This document shows, piece after piece, positions 10,034 to 19,418 of a stretch of DNA of 26,298 bases. Location: NCBI GenBank assembly GCA_900128395.1, contig LT649438.1, positions 1-26,298 on the forward strand, written 5' to 3'. Every line of letters begins with the position of its first letter. The first letter of the stretch is position 1. The notes beneath the pieces were generated by a model. The model saw only the letters and a program-made list of their open reading frames with translations. It ran no database searches and was not told the origin of the DNA. The position numbers and the translations under genes were made by a program. This DNA is from Stramenopiles sp. TOSAG23-2. Lineage: Eukaryota; Sar.

Positions 10034-12653
10034 ATGTGTGCATTTTATCGACCAACTATTTATAAAGAATCTTTATATGCTTCGCCTTCAGAGAAAGAAC
10101 TTATGATGAATAAAAAAAAATCACAACAAGAAGAGTTGAGGCAAAGTTATGTAAGGCAAATGGAAGAAATTAAACAACGTAAAAAATTAGAAAAATTATT
10201 AGATAAAGCAGATGATTTAATATATTTGCAAACAGAAAAAGATTATTCACCATGGGGACGTGGTGGTGGTGGTGCACCCTTACGAGATAATATGGGTGAC
10301 GTTATTAGTGATTTAAATGCAGTTTATAGCGGAGAGCGCTCTCCTGTAAATGAACCGCTAAGTCCGACACGGAAAAATATTCTACAAGCTGCAGGAGCAA
10401 CTGTTAGTGGGTTGGATGGTTTGTCTAATAAAAATTCAAGCATGATGTTTTCACCAGTCAAATCAAATAAACGAAATTCACCCCAATTTAACGAATATAG
10501 AAAAAATGAGTTATTAAATGACTTATCGTACAAGTTAGAGCAACATCATAAAAGTAGCGCAGCAGCCTTTTTAGAAATAGATGATGATAGGTCTGGCTCG
10601 ATCGACGTCAATGAATTGGCAAAACTGTGCAAAAATTACAATTTGCCACTCAAACAAGTTCGTGAAGTAGTTCGTAGTTGTGATGTTGATCAAAATGGAT
10701 TAATATCATTTGCTGAGTTTGCACAACAATTACGTTATTTGGAAGAATCTGGCAATGATACTATTATTGCACCAAATACAAAAAAACGCCTTAGTCCAAA
10801 ACCAGCAAACCATTTAAGCCCAAAAGGTGTATTGATGAAAGGAATGCCAGTTGGAATGAAAGCTGGCGAGAAGCGTCTTATATTAATGGATACACCTCGT
10901 TCCTCTGAACAACGTAGACGAGATAGACATCGTAATAGATTGAAACGAGATTTAGATCAACAAATTGCGTATAAAAAAAGTTTAAAACAAAAAGAAGAGG
11001 AAGAAATATTAGCCGAAGATTTACAATGGCAACAACAATTAGTACAAAAAGGGTTGGATTATTGGGGTCGACCAATTCCAGAAGGAGATCCTAGAGGTAC
11101 AGCAAGATTAATGGCACAAAATACGGTTGAAAAATTGCAAAGTTCTGGTTTATCACCGAAAGAAATATCGCAGAAAGCAGGTCGTATGTATATACTTTTT
11201 TTTTAATATCCTATATAAAAACCAAAAACATTCTCTCTAACCAGCTAACATATAATAATTTATTTGATATGTAATATATATTTATTTATATAAAAAAAAA
11301 ATATAAAATGAAACAGGTCGTCGTCATAATCGAAATAATTTTGATGATATAGATAATGAAGAGGAAACAAAAGGTGAAATACCTTTTATGGGAAGTTTAC
11401 ATGCAATGTATGCAAATCCAGAGGAAGAGGATAGAATGCAACGGACTCGAAATAGATTGCAAAATGATTTAGCAGAGCAAGTGATGGAAAATAAGACGAA
11501 AAAACTTGAGGAAGAATATACAAAGAAACGTGAAGAATTAGAATCACGTCAAAAAAAATTAGAGTCAGGATTAGATCATTGGGGTCAACCAATTGCTGCT
11601 GGAGATCCATACCGAATTGCTAATAGAATGAGAAAAGAGGTAAAGGATATGTCTGATGATTTGCAGCAAATGAAAGAAAAATTAAGAAATGAAATGGATA
11701 TTGATACATCGCCATATGATAATAGTAACAACAGTAATAATAATAATAATAATAATAATAGCAATCGCAAGTATGTAAATAGCAATATGAATGAAATTTA
11801 TGATCAGAATTTTGATGCATCAATAAATGATGAGTTGGATAAATTTATGACACCAAGGGATGTAAGAGAACGTATGATGATGGCACAAATACCTCGTACA
11901 GACAAAATGGATAGCGGAGAAAAACAAAATGTAGAAGAACGGCAATTTCAAAGAAATACTTATAATAATAATAAAAAATATGGTAAAGATGATGGGATGA
12001 TGCTATCAAATGCAGATACACCAAGTGCAATGTCGGAAAAAAGCTTTGTCGGGTTGTTAAGTGATAAATTGTACGATATGATCAAAGGAGCAATGTGGAA
12101 TGAAGCATATTTAAGACGTCTATTCCAACGTTTTGATTTAGATAATACAGGTAAAATTACAGCAACGAATTTCCGACGTGCATTTTCAAAGCTTGGATTA
12201 GCAGCAACGAAATCTGAAATTAATGAAATGTTAAAAAGATTAGATCCTAATCGTCGTGGAACAATTGATTACCTTGATTTTATTAAGATTTGTGTTGTAA
12301 ATGCGAAAACAAAACGAGCCAATCAATTACTAAAAGAAAGGAAGAAAAAGCGCCGTAATAAAGCTCGATCGGTACCAAAAGGTGGACGAGGTGATTATGG
12401 ACGCTATCGCAATGATCAAAGGAAACGAACAAAAAGACGTAAAAATCAAAATCCACAAATTGCATGGGAAGAAAGAAGAAATGCTGGTCGAACCGGTCGT
12501 TATCGTGCCTCTTCACAATATAAACAACCATCACAAAGTGACATTGATGCAAAGAAAATTGAACAATTAGTAACATTAACAAAACGTTTATTAAAAGAAC
12601 AATCTGATTTACGAGCAAGTTTAGCACGAACAAATGAAGCATTGGGGGTGTAA
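10034..12653 (+). CDS. CSPP1-like EF-hand coiled-coil protein, two exons
   Basis: Exons 10034-11183 and 11317-12653 join in frame to give 828 residues. The first exon alone would end in a poor tail (MYILFF). Residues 31-60 form a charged helix, followed by PWGRGGGGAPLRD (73-85), a motif typical of CSPP1-type centrosome/cilium proteins. EF-hand loops 183-194 (DDDRSGSIDVNE) and 217-228 (DVDQNGLISFAE) are canonical. A second pair at 657-668 and 693-704 is degenerate at the last position (Asn and Asp instead of Glu). Two copies of a block with a basic helix and then GLDYWGRPIPEGDP or GLDHWGQPIAAGDP lie on either side of the intron. A poly-Asn run and Lys/Arg-rich C-terminal stretches follow. A calcium-responsive role at microtubule organising centres or axonemes is inferred. 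True orthology to CSPP1 is uncertain. Confidence 0.8.
11184..11316 (+). other. Spliceosomal intron, 133 nt
   Basis: It has donor GTATGT at 11184 and acceptor ACAG ending at 11316. A CTAAC branch-like sequence (GCTAACA) lies about 70 nt before the acceptor. The inside is AT-rich with in-frame stops. Removing it fuses the flanking frames as G-R-R-R-H and gives a reading frame of exactly 829 codons including the stop. An alternative donor at 11181 (GTCGTA) also keeps the frame, losing one Arg, but matches the consensus less well. Confidence 0.8.
11729..11763 (+). repeat. AAT trinucleotide repeat coding poly-Asn
   Basis: A run of AAT codons (with a few AAC and AGT) encodes an asparagine tract in a linker of the CSPP1-like protein. 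Similar tracts occur in the phosphatase and WD40 genes of this window. Confidence 0.9.
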
Positions 12654-13891
12654 AAAAATACGTACGTACCGAACACACGAGAAAGTGCGTACTGTACAGG
12701 TATTATAATAAAACTTATTCCATTTTAAATAAACTTTATATATGAATAGTTATATCCTTGTCAATAAGAGGGAAATAAGTGCCTCGAAAAAGCGTTGCAG
12801 TGGTTGGGATAGGAGTAGGGTTAGAGGATATTTTTTAAAAAAATCAAAGAGAGTTATTTATTTCAATGCTATTTCAATGCTATTTGAAAATGACACATCT
12901 ACACATACATGTGCATAAAAACATATATATAATCAAGATTTATAATAATACAACAAATCAAATATCATATTCAGATACATAAAAACACCGTTGAATTATT
13001 ATTTTGTTTAATATATGTATATATTTATTCAACGTGTACTCACTGAAAAAACATAATAATACACTGTGTATTAAAATATAATGCTGTGTAGTGTTAAATA
13101 TGGGAAAATTTGCGTTGCAACTGACACATATCATGCTATTAACGGATTCAAATTCAAATTGTAATAAAAGCAACCATCAACATTATTTATTTATATCCCT
13201 GTGAACAACACCTGCTCGATATAGTATACTTCGTTGTATATTTGGTATGTTTAATTAACACATTTCTAAAATATCACAATGTTATTTTGTACTTGATTTT
13301 ATTGTTTTGATAGGAATCATATCAGGCATATTTTCGTCGTGTGTTCCGACTACTTTTTGATTTTTTTTTAAATATCCTCTAACCCTACTCCTATCCCAAC
13401 CTACTCTGGACACCAGAGATTTTCCTGACAAGGAAAATAATCCCAACCACTGCAACGCTTTTTCGAGGCACTTATTTCCCTCTTATTGACAAGGTACATA
13501 TATAAAATATTTTTTTGTGTTTCTAAAAAAATAAAAAAATTAAAATGATTTCAATGATGGCTGGTTTCCAATCATCACAGGATAATAGTTAATTTAAGGG
13601 TTGCCAGATTGACAGATTTGACCTTAACTTATTAACATTAAGCTACCACTCAGATGAAATATTTTAATTTTTTTTAGGGAGACAAGGGCAACACAAGTGC
13701 AATAATAACGAGTTGTTGCAATACACAAATAAAACAATAAGAAAAACTAAAAGAAAAACAATAATAAATGAATGAATGAAAACATTGAACATAAACAGAA
13801 AAAATACTAAAGACAAGATATTTCTAAAACCATAAAGATTCAAAACATATATACATACACACACATAAAGAACGCGCAAAAGAAAAAATAT
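12654..13891. other. Intergenic region carrying a fold-back element
   Basis: A 1.24-kb spacer between two plus-strand genes. More than half of it (12756-13494) is the inverted-repeat element listed separately. The remaining 13495-13891 part is A-rich and should hold the promoter and leader of the phosphatase gene. No credible coding frame is seen. Confidence 0.6.
12756..13494. mobile_element. Fold-back (MITE-like) element with long inverted repeats
   Basis: The left arm starts at 12756 (CCTTGTCAATAAGAGGGAAA) and runs to about 12855. The right arm ends at 13494 with the reverse complement and runs inward to about 13355. Over about 90 bp the arms are almost identical. The exception is a 47-bp segment present only in the right arm (about 13394-13440), bounded by the 9-bp repeat GGTTGGGAT. 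The 739-bp element has an AT-rich centre and no transposase, so it would be non-autonomous. The flanks TATAT and TACAT could be an imperfect 5-bp target duplication, but this is weak. The superfamily is not recognised. Confidence 0.7.
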
Positions 13892-16624
13892 ATGAGTTGG
13901 TTTACAAATATTTCATCGACGTTAGGAAGTATCATGGAGGTGATGGCCCCTATGCCTGATGAACAAGAAAAATTAGAAGAAATTAAAAAAGTACAAGATG
14001 ATAGAAAAAAAAGTACAGCTGGTGTTGGTGCAAGATTAGTGGCACAACGAGCTATGGGGAAGGATTCCCCATTTCAATCACCTATTAAAACACAACAACT
14101 AGTCAACATTCGCAATAATAATAATGCTGTTAGCAATAATAATAATAATATTAACAATGCGATGAAAACACCGACAGTATCAATACAATCAAATATTAAT
14201 AATTTTTCAAACAATAACAATAATATGAAAGTTCAAATAAATAATAATAATAGCAATAACACGCCATCACCATCACTAAATTATTCATCGAATACCCCGT
14301 TATCACCATTTTTAAAAGCAACCCCAGTGCCTGAAACTGTAGTGCAACAAGCTGGCGATGCCGCGATAGTCACTGCGCAATATTTACAAGCATCACTTAC
14401 TATAAGTTTAAACAAACATTATAAAGATTTTTTCAAACACTGTGGTGCTAGTTCATCCACTGTAAAGGAAAAATATCTTGTAAATTTAAAAAATCAACTG
14501 AAAATAGACCCTAAATTGGTTTATGCAAGATCAACATTATCTCGTAGTGCAGATGAATTTGGATGGACTGGCTTGCATTTCGCTGCTAAATATGATAACA
14601 TTGGTATGATTGAAACTCTTTTAAATTATAAAGCAGATCCAATGTCTGTGGATGTACGTGGATGTACTGCATTACATGTAGCTGCTAAAAATCACCGTGT
14701 CGATGCATGCAAGCGTTTAATACAAGCAATGTCCGATGCAAATGATGGGAAGAAACCTGTAGGCACACACGCACCAGTGGATTTAAGAGGATTTACTCCT
14801 GCTATTTATGCTAAAATTACAAAAGCAATCAAAGATCGAGCTGTTGATAAAGCAGTAGAAGATGCAGAGAAACGTAAAGTCGAATGTCAAAGTATTTTAT
14901 ATGCATTTGGTGATCGCCACATATCACCACGTAATCCATCGCCATCATCATTAAGAAAACATTTATTGAATACATCAGGCAGTGATTTACCAAGTTTGGA
15001 AAATTCATTGACATATACGCATCAATGGATGAAAGGATGGAGAGAAAATTTTGAAGATTCATATATTGCTGATGTTGGTCAAGCAGATAAAGATTTATGT
15101 ATATTTGGTGTATTCGATGGGCATCTGGGAAGTTTTACATCACAATTTTGTGCAGACAATTTACAGACAATACTAAATAAAATATTTTATCTAGAAATGC
15201 AAAAACATAATTTAAGTGCAAAGAAAGATTTATATGATAATATTGATAGTTTGTCTGAGATACTAAAAAGTACATTTATTGAGTTGGATAGACAATTAAG
15301 AGAAAATCCTATGTTATCTGGTACAATCAACGAGGATACGAATGCAAGAGATGTGGTTCCAGAAGCTATTAATAGTACAACAGAAAAAGAAGGAGGATTT
15401 CAAGAAAGTTCTGCTATTGGTATTGGTCAAGCAAAAGCGCCTGATCAAAGTGGTTCCACGGCTGTAGTTGTATTGATCACTCCGCAATATATTATTACTG
15501 CTAATGTAGGCGATTCACGTGCTGTTTTGCGAACTTGTTCTGGACGGGGTCAAACCATAGCGTTGAATCGAGATCATAATTATCAATTGCCTGATGAGGT
15601 TGAACGTATCGAAAAAGCGGGAGGGATATTTAAAGGGACACGATTATTTCGCTGTACGAAGGAGGGAGAGAAACGCCATTTAGGCATGACTAGATCTATT
15701 GGCGATTTTTATTACAAAGATCAACAAGACAAAGACATGCTATCCCAAGTAGTACTTCCAATGCCGGAGATATCTGTGTACAAACGTTGCAAGGAAGATG
15801 CATTGTTGTTAGTCGCTTGTGATGGCATTTGGGATGTTATGGATAATGCAGCTGCATGTGAAAAAGTATTAGAAAATAAAGATGATTTAGATGAAGGTGT
15901 GTTTCAACTGATGGTTGATTGCATGGATCGTGGATCGACGGATAATATGAGTGCCATTGCTGTATTATTTGATCATGTTTCACAAGCTCATTTACCGACT
16001 TATTTAAAACATGAAGGTACTTATTTTCAATGCGACTGGGATAAAACAGGTGCGAAAATTTATAGTCCGTATACAAAAACAAGTAAGCAAGTAGATGAAA
16101 TTCTTGATGAAAAGAAATATGTAGATATGAATAACGTGGTGTTAAAACCGGCTCCTACAGTTTCAGATGCCTCATCGAGTAATTCTTCGAGTGGTACTGT
16201 AAATTCCAGTGTTAATGTGACAAAAGAGTTGAAGACGAAATTAGAAGTACAACGTAGTAAAATTACGGACGATACAACAGCTAATATAACCATTAATTTC
16301 GAAAATGCTTTAGATATTAATGATATAAAAAAGAATGAAATTGTTGATGAAAGTTCTGGTGCATCAAATGAATTAGCTGAAAAATTAAAACGTAGAAGGG
16401 ATAGTATGAATAATAATAATAATAATATCAACGATGATAACAATAAACTTGATTTTATTATGAGCCAAACATTTCCAGCTCCTGTTCCAACACCATTGAA
16501 AGTGGAAAATAATTCTACTACCACGGAGGATAAAAGTGTGAACGATTTAAATTTATCACTTGAAAGTGTTTCTTTAGATAGTAGTGGTGATAATTCAATC
16601 ATCATAGGTGCAGATTCAATCTAG
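13892..16624 (+). CDS. Ankyrin-repeat PP2C-type protein phosphatase
   Basis: A 910-residue protein. Residues about 70-130 are rich in Asn runs. Ankyrin repeats lie at about 225-305 (GWTGLHFAAKYDNIGMIETL, GCTALHVAAKNHRVDACKRL, GFTPAIYAK). The PP2C (PPM) domain spans about 375-695. Metal-binding and core residues are present: Glu388-Asp389 (NFEDSY), Asp409-Gly410 (FGVFDGHLG), the SGSTAVV motif, GDSRAVL, Asp644 (CDGIWDV) and Asp684-Asn685 (GSTDNMS). The usual DGHGG is DGHLG here. The C-terminal 200 residues are low-complexity. PP2C enzymes are Mg/Mn-dependent Ser/Thr phosphatases, and this one should be catalytically competent. The ankyrin part probably chooses the partner or substrate. The start is the first ATG after an A-rich leader. 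The specific pathway is unknown. Confidence 0.92.
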   Translation: MSWFTNISSTLGSIMEVMAPMPDEQEKLEEIKKVQDDRKKSTAGVGARLVAQRAMGKDSPFQSPIKTQQLVNIRNNNNAVSNNNNNINNAMKTPTVSIQSNINNFSNNNNNMKVQINNNNSNNTPSPSLNYSSNTPLSPFLKATPVPETVVQQAGDAAIVTAQYLQASLTISLNKHYKDFFKHCGASSSTVKEKYLVNLKNQLKIDPKLVYARSTLSRSADEFGWTGLHFAAKYDNIGMIETLLNYKADPMSVDVRGCTALHVAAKNHRVDACKRLIQAMSDANDGKKPVGTHAPVDLRGFTPAIYAKITKAIKDRAVDKAVEDAEKRKVECQSILYAFGDRHISPRNPSPSSLRKHLLNTSGSDLPSLENSLTYTHQWMKGWRENFEDSYIADVGQADKDLCIFGVFDGHLGSFTSQFCADNLQTILNKIFYLEMQKHNLSAKKDLYDNIDSLSEILKSTFIELDRQLRENPMLSGTINEDTNARDVVPEAINSTTEKEGGFQESSAIGIGQAKAPDQSGSTAVVVLITPQYIITANVGDSRAVLRTCSGRGQTIALNRDHNYQLPDEVERIEKAGGIFKGTRLFRCTKEGEKRHLGMTRSIGDFYYKDQQDKDMLSQVVLPMPEISVYKRCKEDALLLVACDGIWDVMDNAAACEKVLENKDDLDEGVFQLMVDCMDRGSTDNMSAIAVLFDHVSQAHLPTYLKHEGTYFQCDWDKTGAKIYSPYTKTSKQVDEILDEKKYVDMNNVVLKPAPTVSDASSSNSSSGTVNSSVNVTKELKTKLEVQRSKITDDTTANITINFENALDINDIKKNEIVDESSGASNELAEKLKRRRDSMNNNNNNINDDNNKLDFIMSQTFPAPVPTPLKVENNSTTTEDKSVNDLNLSLESVSLDSSGDNSIIIGADSI

Positions 16625-17165
16625 CAGTGGCTATATTATATACAATAGGAGATGGAAAAAAGAAGGAGCGTGTGTATTGATATCTTTCTCTTCGTATCAT
16701 ATGATATGATAATTATTTTTGTTGAAAGAAACGAATTTTACGAATTTTCGTTTTAAAGTAAGCGTGGACATGTAAAAAAAATATAATATGTGTGCGTGTA
16801 TAATTTATATATATATATATAAATAAATACGTAATTGTTATTTTACGTAAAACATATATATAATACGAAGTATAAACTGTTCTTTTATCTTCTTCTTTTA
16901 TCTGGATGAGTTTTATTTATCTTATACAGTTGTGCCTAAAATTTTCTTTACTAAAGGCTAAAAAAAAAGTAGCATTATATTTTCTCTATTTTAACTTTTT
17001 TTCAGTTTTATAATCCTATCTGGTTCTTTGTTTTTCTTTTTATGTTTATAAAATCTATGTACCTACATAAATTAAAAACTGGTAAATATTTTTATATTGC
17101 CATAGAAAGAAACGATATATATATATATATATATATATGTCAATTCAAACTGAACGTTATTGTAC
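16625..17165. other. Convergent intergenic region
   Basis: A 541-bp spacer between the phosphatase gene (plus) and the small basic membrane protein gene (minus), so both 3' ends point into it. It contains TA dinucleotide runs near 16805 and 17115 and T-rich tracts. No gene or structured RNA is apparent. Confidence 0.6.
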
Positions 17166-17459
17166 TTAATATGATTTACCACTAACATCGCTAATGTTGT
17201 GAGCTTTTGCTGCAGTGCGTTTTCTTGTAGATCTTCTTGCGCCAAGTGGTGACTTCTTCCGTCTGGATGGTGCCTTCTTAGCTTTTGGTGTTTTCTTTGC
17301 TTTACTTTTAGTTTTTGTAACTGTTTTCCCTTTACTTCCTGTAGCAGCTATTGTTAAATTGGAAGTATATAAAACGAAACCGAAGCATAGGAAGGAAGCA
17401 ACAACTAGACTAATAACTGGATGTTGTATCATCATTTCTTGAATCATAGCAGTAGACAT
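17166..17459 (-). CDS. Small membrane-anchored Lys/Arg-rich protein
   Basis: A 97-residue protein with an ATG start at 17459. Residues about 11-31 form one hydrophobic segment (HPVISLVVASFLCFGFVLYT). A strongly basic tail fills about 43-88 with repeated TKSKAKKTPKAKKAPSRRKK, resembling histone H1 or nucleic-acid-binding tails, with SPLG and STRKR sites. The topology (short N-terminus, one membrane span, long basic tail) suggests an ER or nuclear-envelope anchor whose tail faces DNA, RNA or acidic lipids. This is inference only. I do not recognise a family. It is too biased in composition to be certain, but the ordered layout and clean start favour a real gene. Confidence 0.6.
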   Translation of the reverse strand: MSTAMIQEMMIQHPVISLVVASFLCFGFVLYTSNLTIAATGSKGKTVTKTKSKAKKTPKAKKAPSRRKKSPLGARRSTRKRTAAKAHNISDVSGKSY

Positions 17460-17818
17460 GATCTATTTTTTTTTATTTATTTTGTTTGTTTATAATAATT
17501 TTATGAATAATAAAAATAACAATGATTTAGATATTAAATACAATATATTTATCTGGTTCAAAAGATTGTTTTAAAGTTATTCTTTGTTGGTATTGTGAGG
17601 TTGTGTGTTGTATATCTTTTTTTGCAATTTTTTTTTAATATTGATGATTTTCTAACTGTTTTCTAATAATGGTATTTACATGTTATTTCATAATTTGAAA
17701 TTGGTTTGGCCCGCCCAGATTCATGAGAGATTTTTAGAAAAATATGCGGCGGTCGGGAATGCTAATGGTATTCCCTGCGTATTATATGGTTTATAACGTT
17801 AACGTTCATAGCTCACGC
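17460..17818. other. Intergenic region
   Basis: A 359-bp spacer upstream of the small membrane protein gene (minus). It holds T-rich tracts and a short hairpin near 17756-17776 (GGGAAT, 9-nt loop, ATTCCC). There is no coding signal. The right part is less AT-rich than the left. Confidence 0.5.
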
Positions 17819-18500
17819 TTATCTCAGTGATATTTGTACCTTAAAAAATATTCTATTATCAAAAATAATAGTTTTTTTCTTTCTTTTTCTTGGACGCGCG
17901 CCAGCTGCCTTCAAGTCATTTGCATTCTTAATCTCTTTTATTGATTCCCATAATTCATCTGGAAGTTCTTGTTCCTTCCAATAATTCCTGATCTTGATAA
18001 TTATTATTGGGATACAGTCGACAGGAACTGTTACCTGCAAACATATTATTATAGGTACAGATATTGCCAAGTGCATTCTGGCCACCCCGCATTTCCGAAA
18101 TGGCAACACTATTGCAATATTTTCCATTGCTTTTGCTGTTTCCTCATCTTTTAATTCAAATGTGGCAACATATATAAAATTTTTACGTCTTCCAAAGTTA
18201 CAAAAGTTGAGACTATTTCGATAGTCCCAGATTCGACGAGCTAAATTGTTAGTCATTCCAAATTTATAAACTTTGTAATTTTGATTATACAAAAACTGCA
18301 ATAAGTACAGAGTTTCAGAATACTATTGTTGTTTGCAATGCAGTAGCAGCTGCCCACAAAAGGTTACTGTTGCAACTGGCACTGTTCGTATTTCCACTTT
18401 AGTAGAAGAATTCTTTTTCTTTCATCAATTGGAGCACTGTCTTTTAAGCTCTTCAACCGCCATACCTTTTTTATGAAGTATCCAAGACACTTTGTCTTCA
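17819..18500 (-). pseudogene. T5orf172/GIY-YIG-like domain gene, broken
   Basis: The minus-strand frame 18322-17819 has no ATG near its start. It begins directly with a domain pattern known from T5orf172 (GIY-YIG-related) proteins: SETLYLLQF, then YKVYKFGMTNNLARRIWDYR, then ELKDEETAKAMENI, ending in a basic ARPRKRKKK tail. Just upstream, in another frame (about 18480-18367), APIDERKRILLLKWKYEQCQ looks like the charged helix that commonly precedes this domain, but it ends in a stop at 18364-18366. So the gene is frame-broken, or less likely spliced. Related proteins are frequent in large DNA viruses, phages and some protists with a MSV199 or coiled-coil N-terminal part. Viral or mobile origin is inferred, not shown. 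The 3' half may also be disturbed, since VLPFRKCGVARMHLA does not fit the domain well. Confidence 0.55.
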
Positions 18501-18510
18501 AGCAACAAGA

Positions 18511-19149
18511 ATGGGAGTTGATCGAAGTGCATTATTATCAGGCAACATCCAACAATTACATAGACAACGTAGTGAAATGTCCACACTGATTCAAAATTAT
18601 AATAGAGTACAAAAAGACGAAGCTGGTATAAATAGGGACGTACAAAATATAAATAATCAAGTTGAAACATTGACTAACCTTGGACGATCACATGCACAAG
18701 CATTAGCACGACATTATACTCCAACGAATTTATATACTCCATTTGATATTTGTAAAAATATTTCAAACGATAGTAAAAAATTTACAAAATTTCAAAAAAA
18801 TGTTTTAGCAAGTAAAACGAAAAAAAATGGAATTTTACAATTTAAAATCGATTTACATAAGAAACTATCTTCATGGAATTATGCACCGGATAATGAGAGT
18901 GATATTAAGAAACATTTAATAAATAAAAAATTAAATGCAAATAGCAAAAAGAAAACTACAGACTTTGAAAAGAAACATCAAAAAGATATGGATGAAAGGC
19001 AACCATATAGTTCATCTTTAGAATTAGCAGAAATTTGTGAAAATTTACTCATAGATACTGCAGATGTTGAAAATGATATTATTGATTTCAGCTTAGCAAT
19101 TATCGATAAGACAAAACGACGATTGCACAATCGTCACCGCGTTGGTTAA
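18511..19149 (+). CDS. Unrecognised coiled-coil protein
   Basis: A 212-residue protein with an ATG at 18511. Residues about 10-65 form a predicted helix with heptad-like spacing (LHRQRSEMSTLIQNYNRV, INNQVETLTNLG). A middle region rich in Lys follows (about 75-165), then an acidic-hydrophobic helix (SLELAEICENLLIDTADVEN) and a basic end (KRRLHNRHRVG). There is no signal peptide, membrane span or known domain. It is mainly Asn/Lys/Asp-biased like other genes here and ends cleanly before an A-rich tail. The 5' leader overlaps the T5orf172 remnant on the other strand. Function is unknown. Confidence 0.65.
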   Translation: MGVDRSALLSGNIQQLHRQRSEMSTLIQNYNRVQKDEAGINRDVQNINNQVETLTNLGRSHAQALARHYTPTNLYTPFDICKNISNDSKKFTKFQKNVLASKTKKNGILQFKIDLHKKLSSWNYAPDNESDIKKHLINKKLNANSKKKTTDFEKKHQKDMDERQPYSSSLELAEICENLLIDTADVENDIIDFSLAIIDKTKRRLHNRHRVG

Positions 19150-19418
19150 GGGGAAAAAAAAATTATTAAAGAAGGGGGTGCGCGTGGTAATGGAATCAAT
19201 AAAAATTAAAAATATCATAATTGATATGATAATACCGAAGTTTTTGTATTTTTTATATAAAAATTTAAAAAATTAAAGAAATACGAGAAAGAGAGACTAT
19301 TATTTATAAAAATAGTGATTCTAAAAAAAAAGTATATATATGTTCTCACTTCCATTCTCTTTCCATCCATGTTCTTCAAGGAAATAAAACACAGACGACA
19401 CACACACACTTTTAAATT

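Noticed and set aside
11388-12653. Second EF-hand frame as an independent gene
   Set aside because: The open frame extends upstream of its ATG to the acceptor at 11316. It joins in frame to the upstream exon through a consensus intron, so one gene is more likely.
16060-16605. 181-codon minus-strand frame
   Set aside because: It lies wholly antisense to the low-complexity C-terminal part of the phosphatase gene, and its composition is that of a shadow frame.
18425-18670. 81-codon minus-strand frame antisense to the 18511 gene
   Set aside because: Most of it is antisense to a better plus-strand gene. Only its last part, before about 18500, overlaps the possible T5orf172 remnant.
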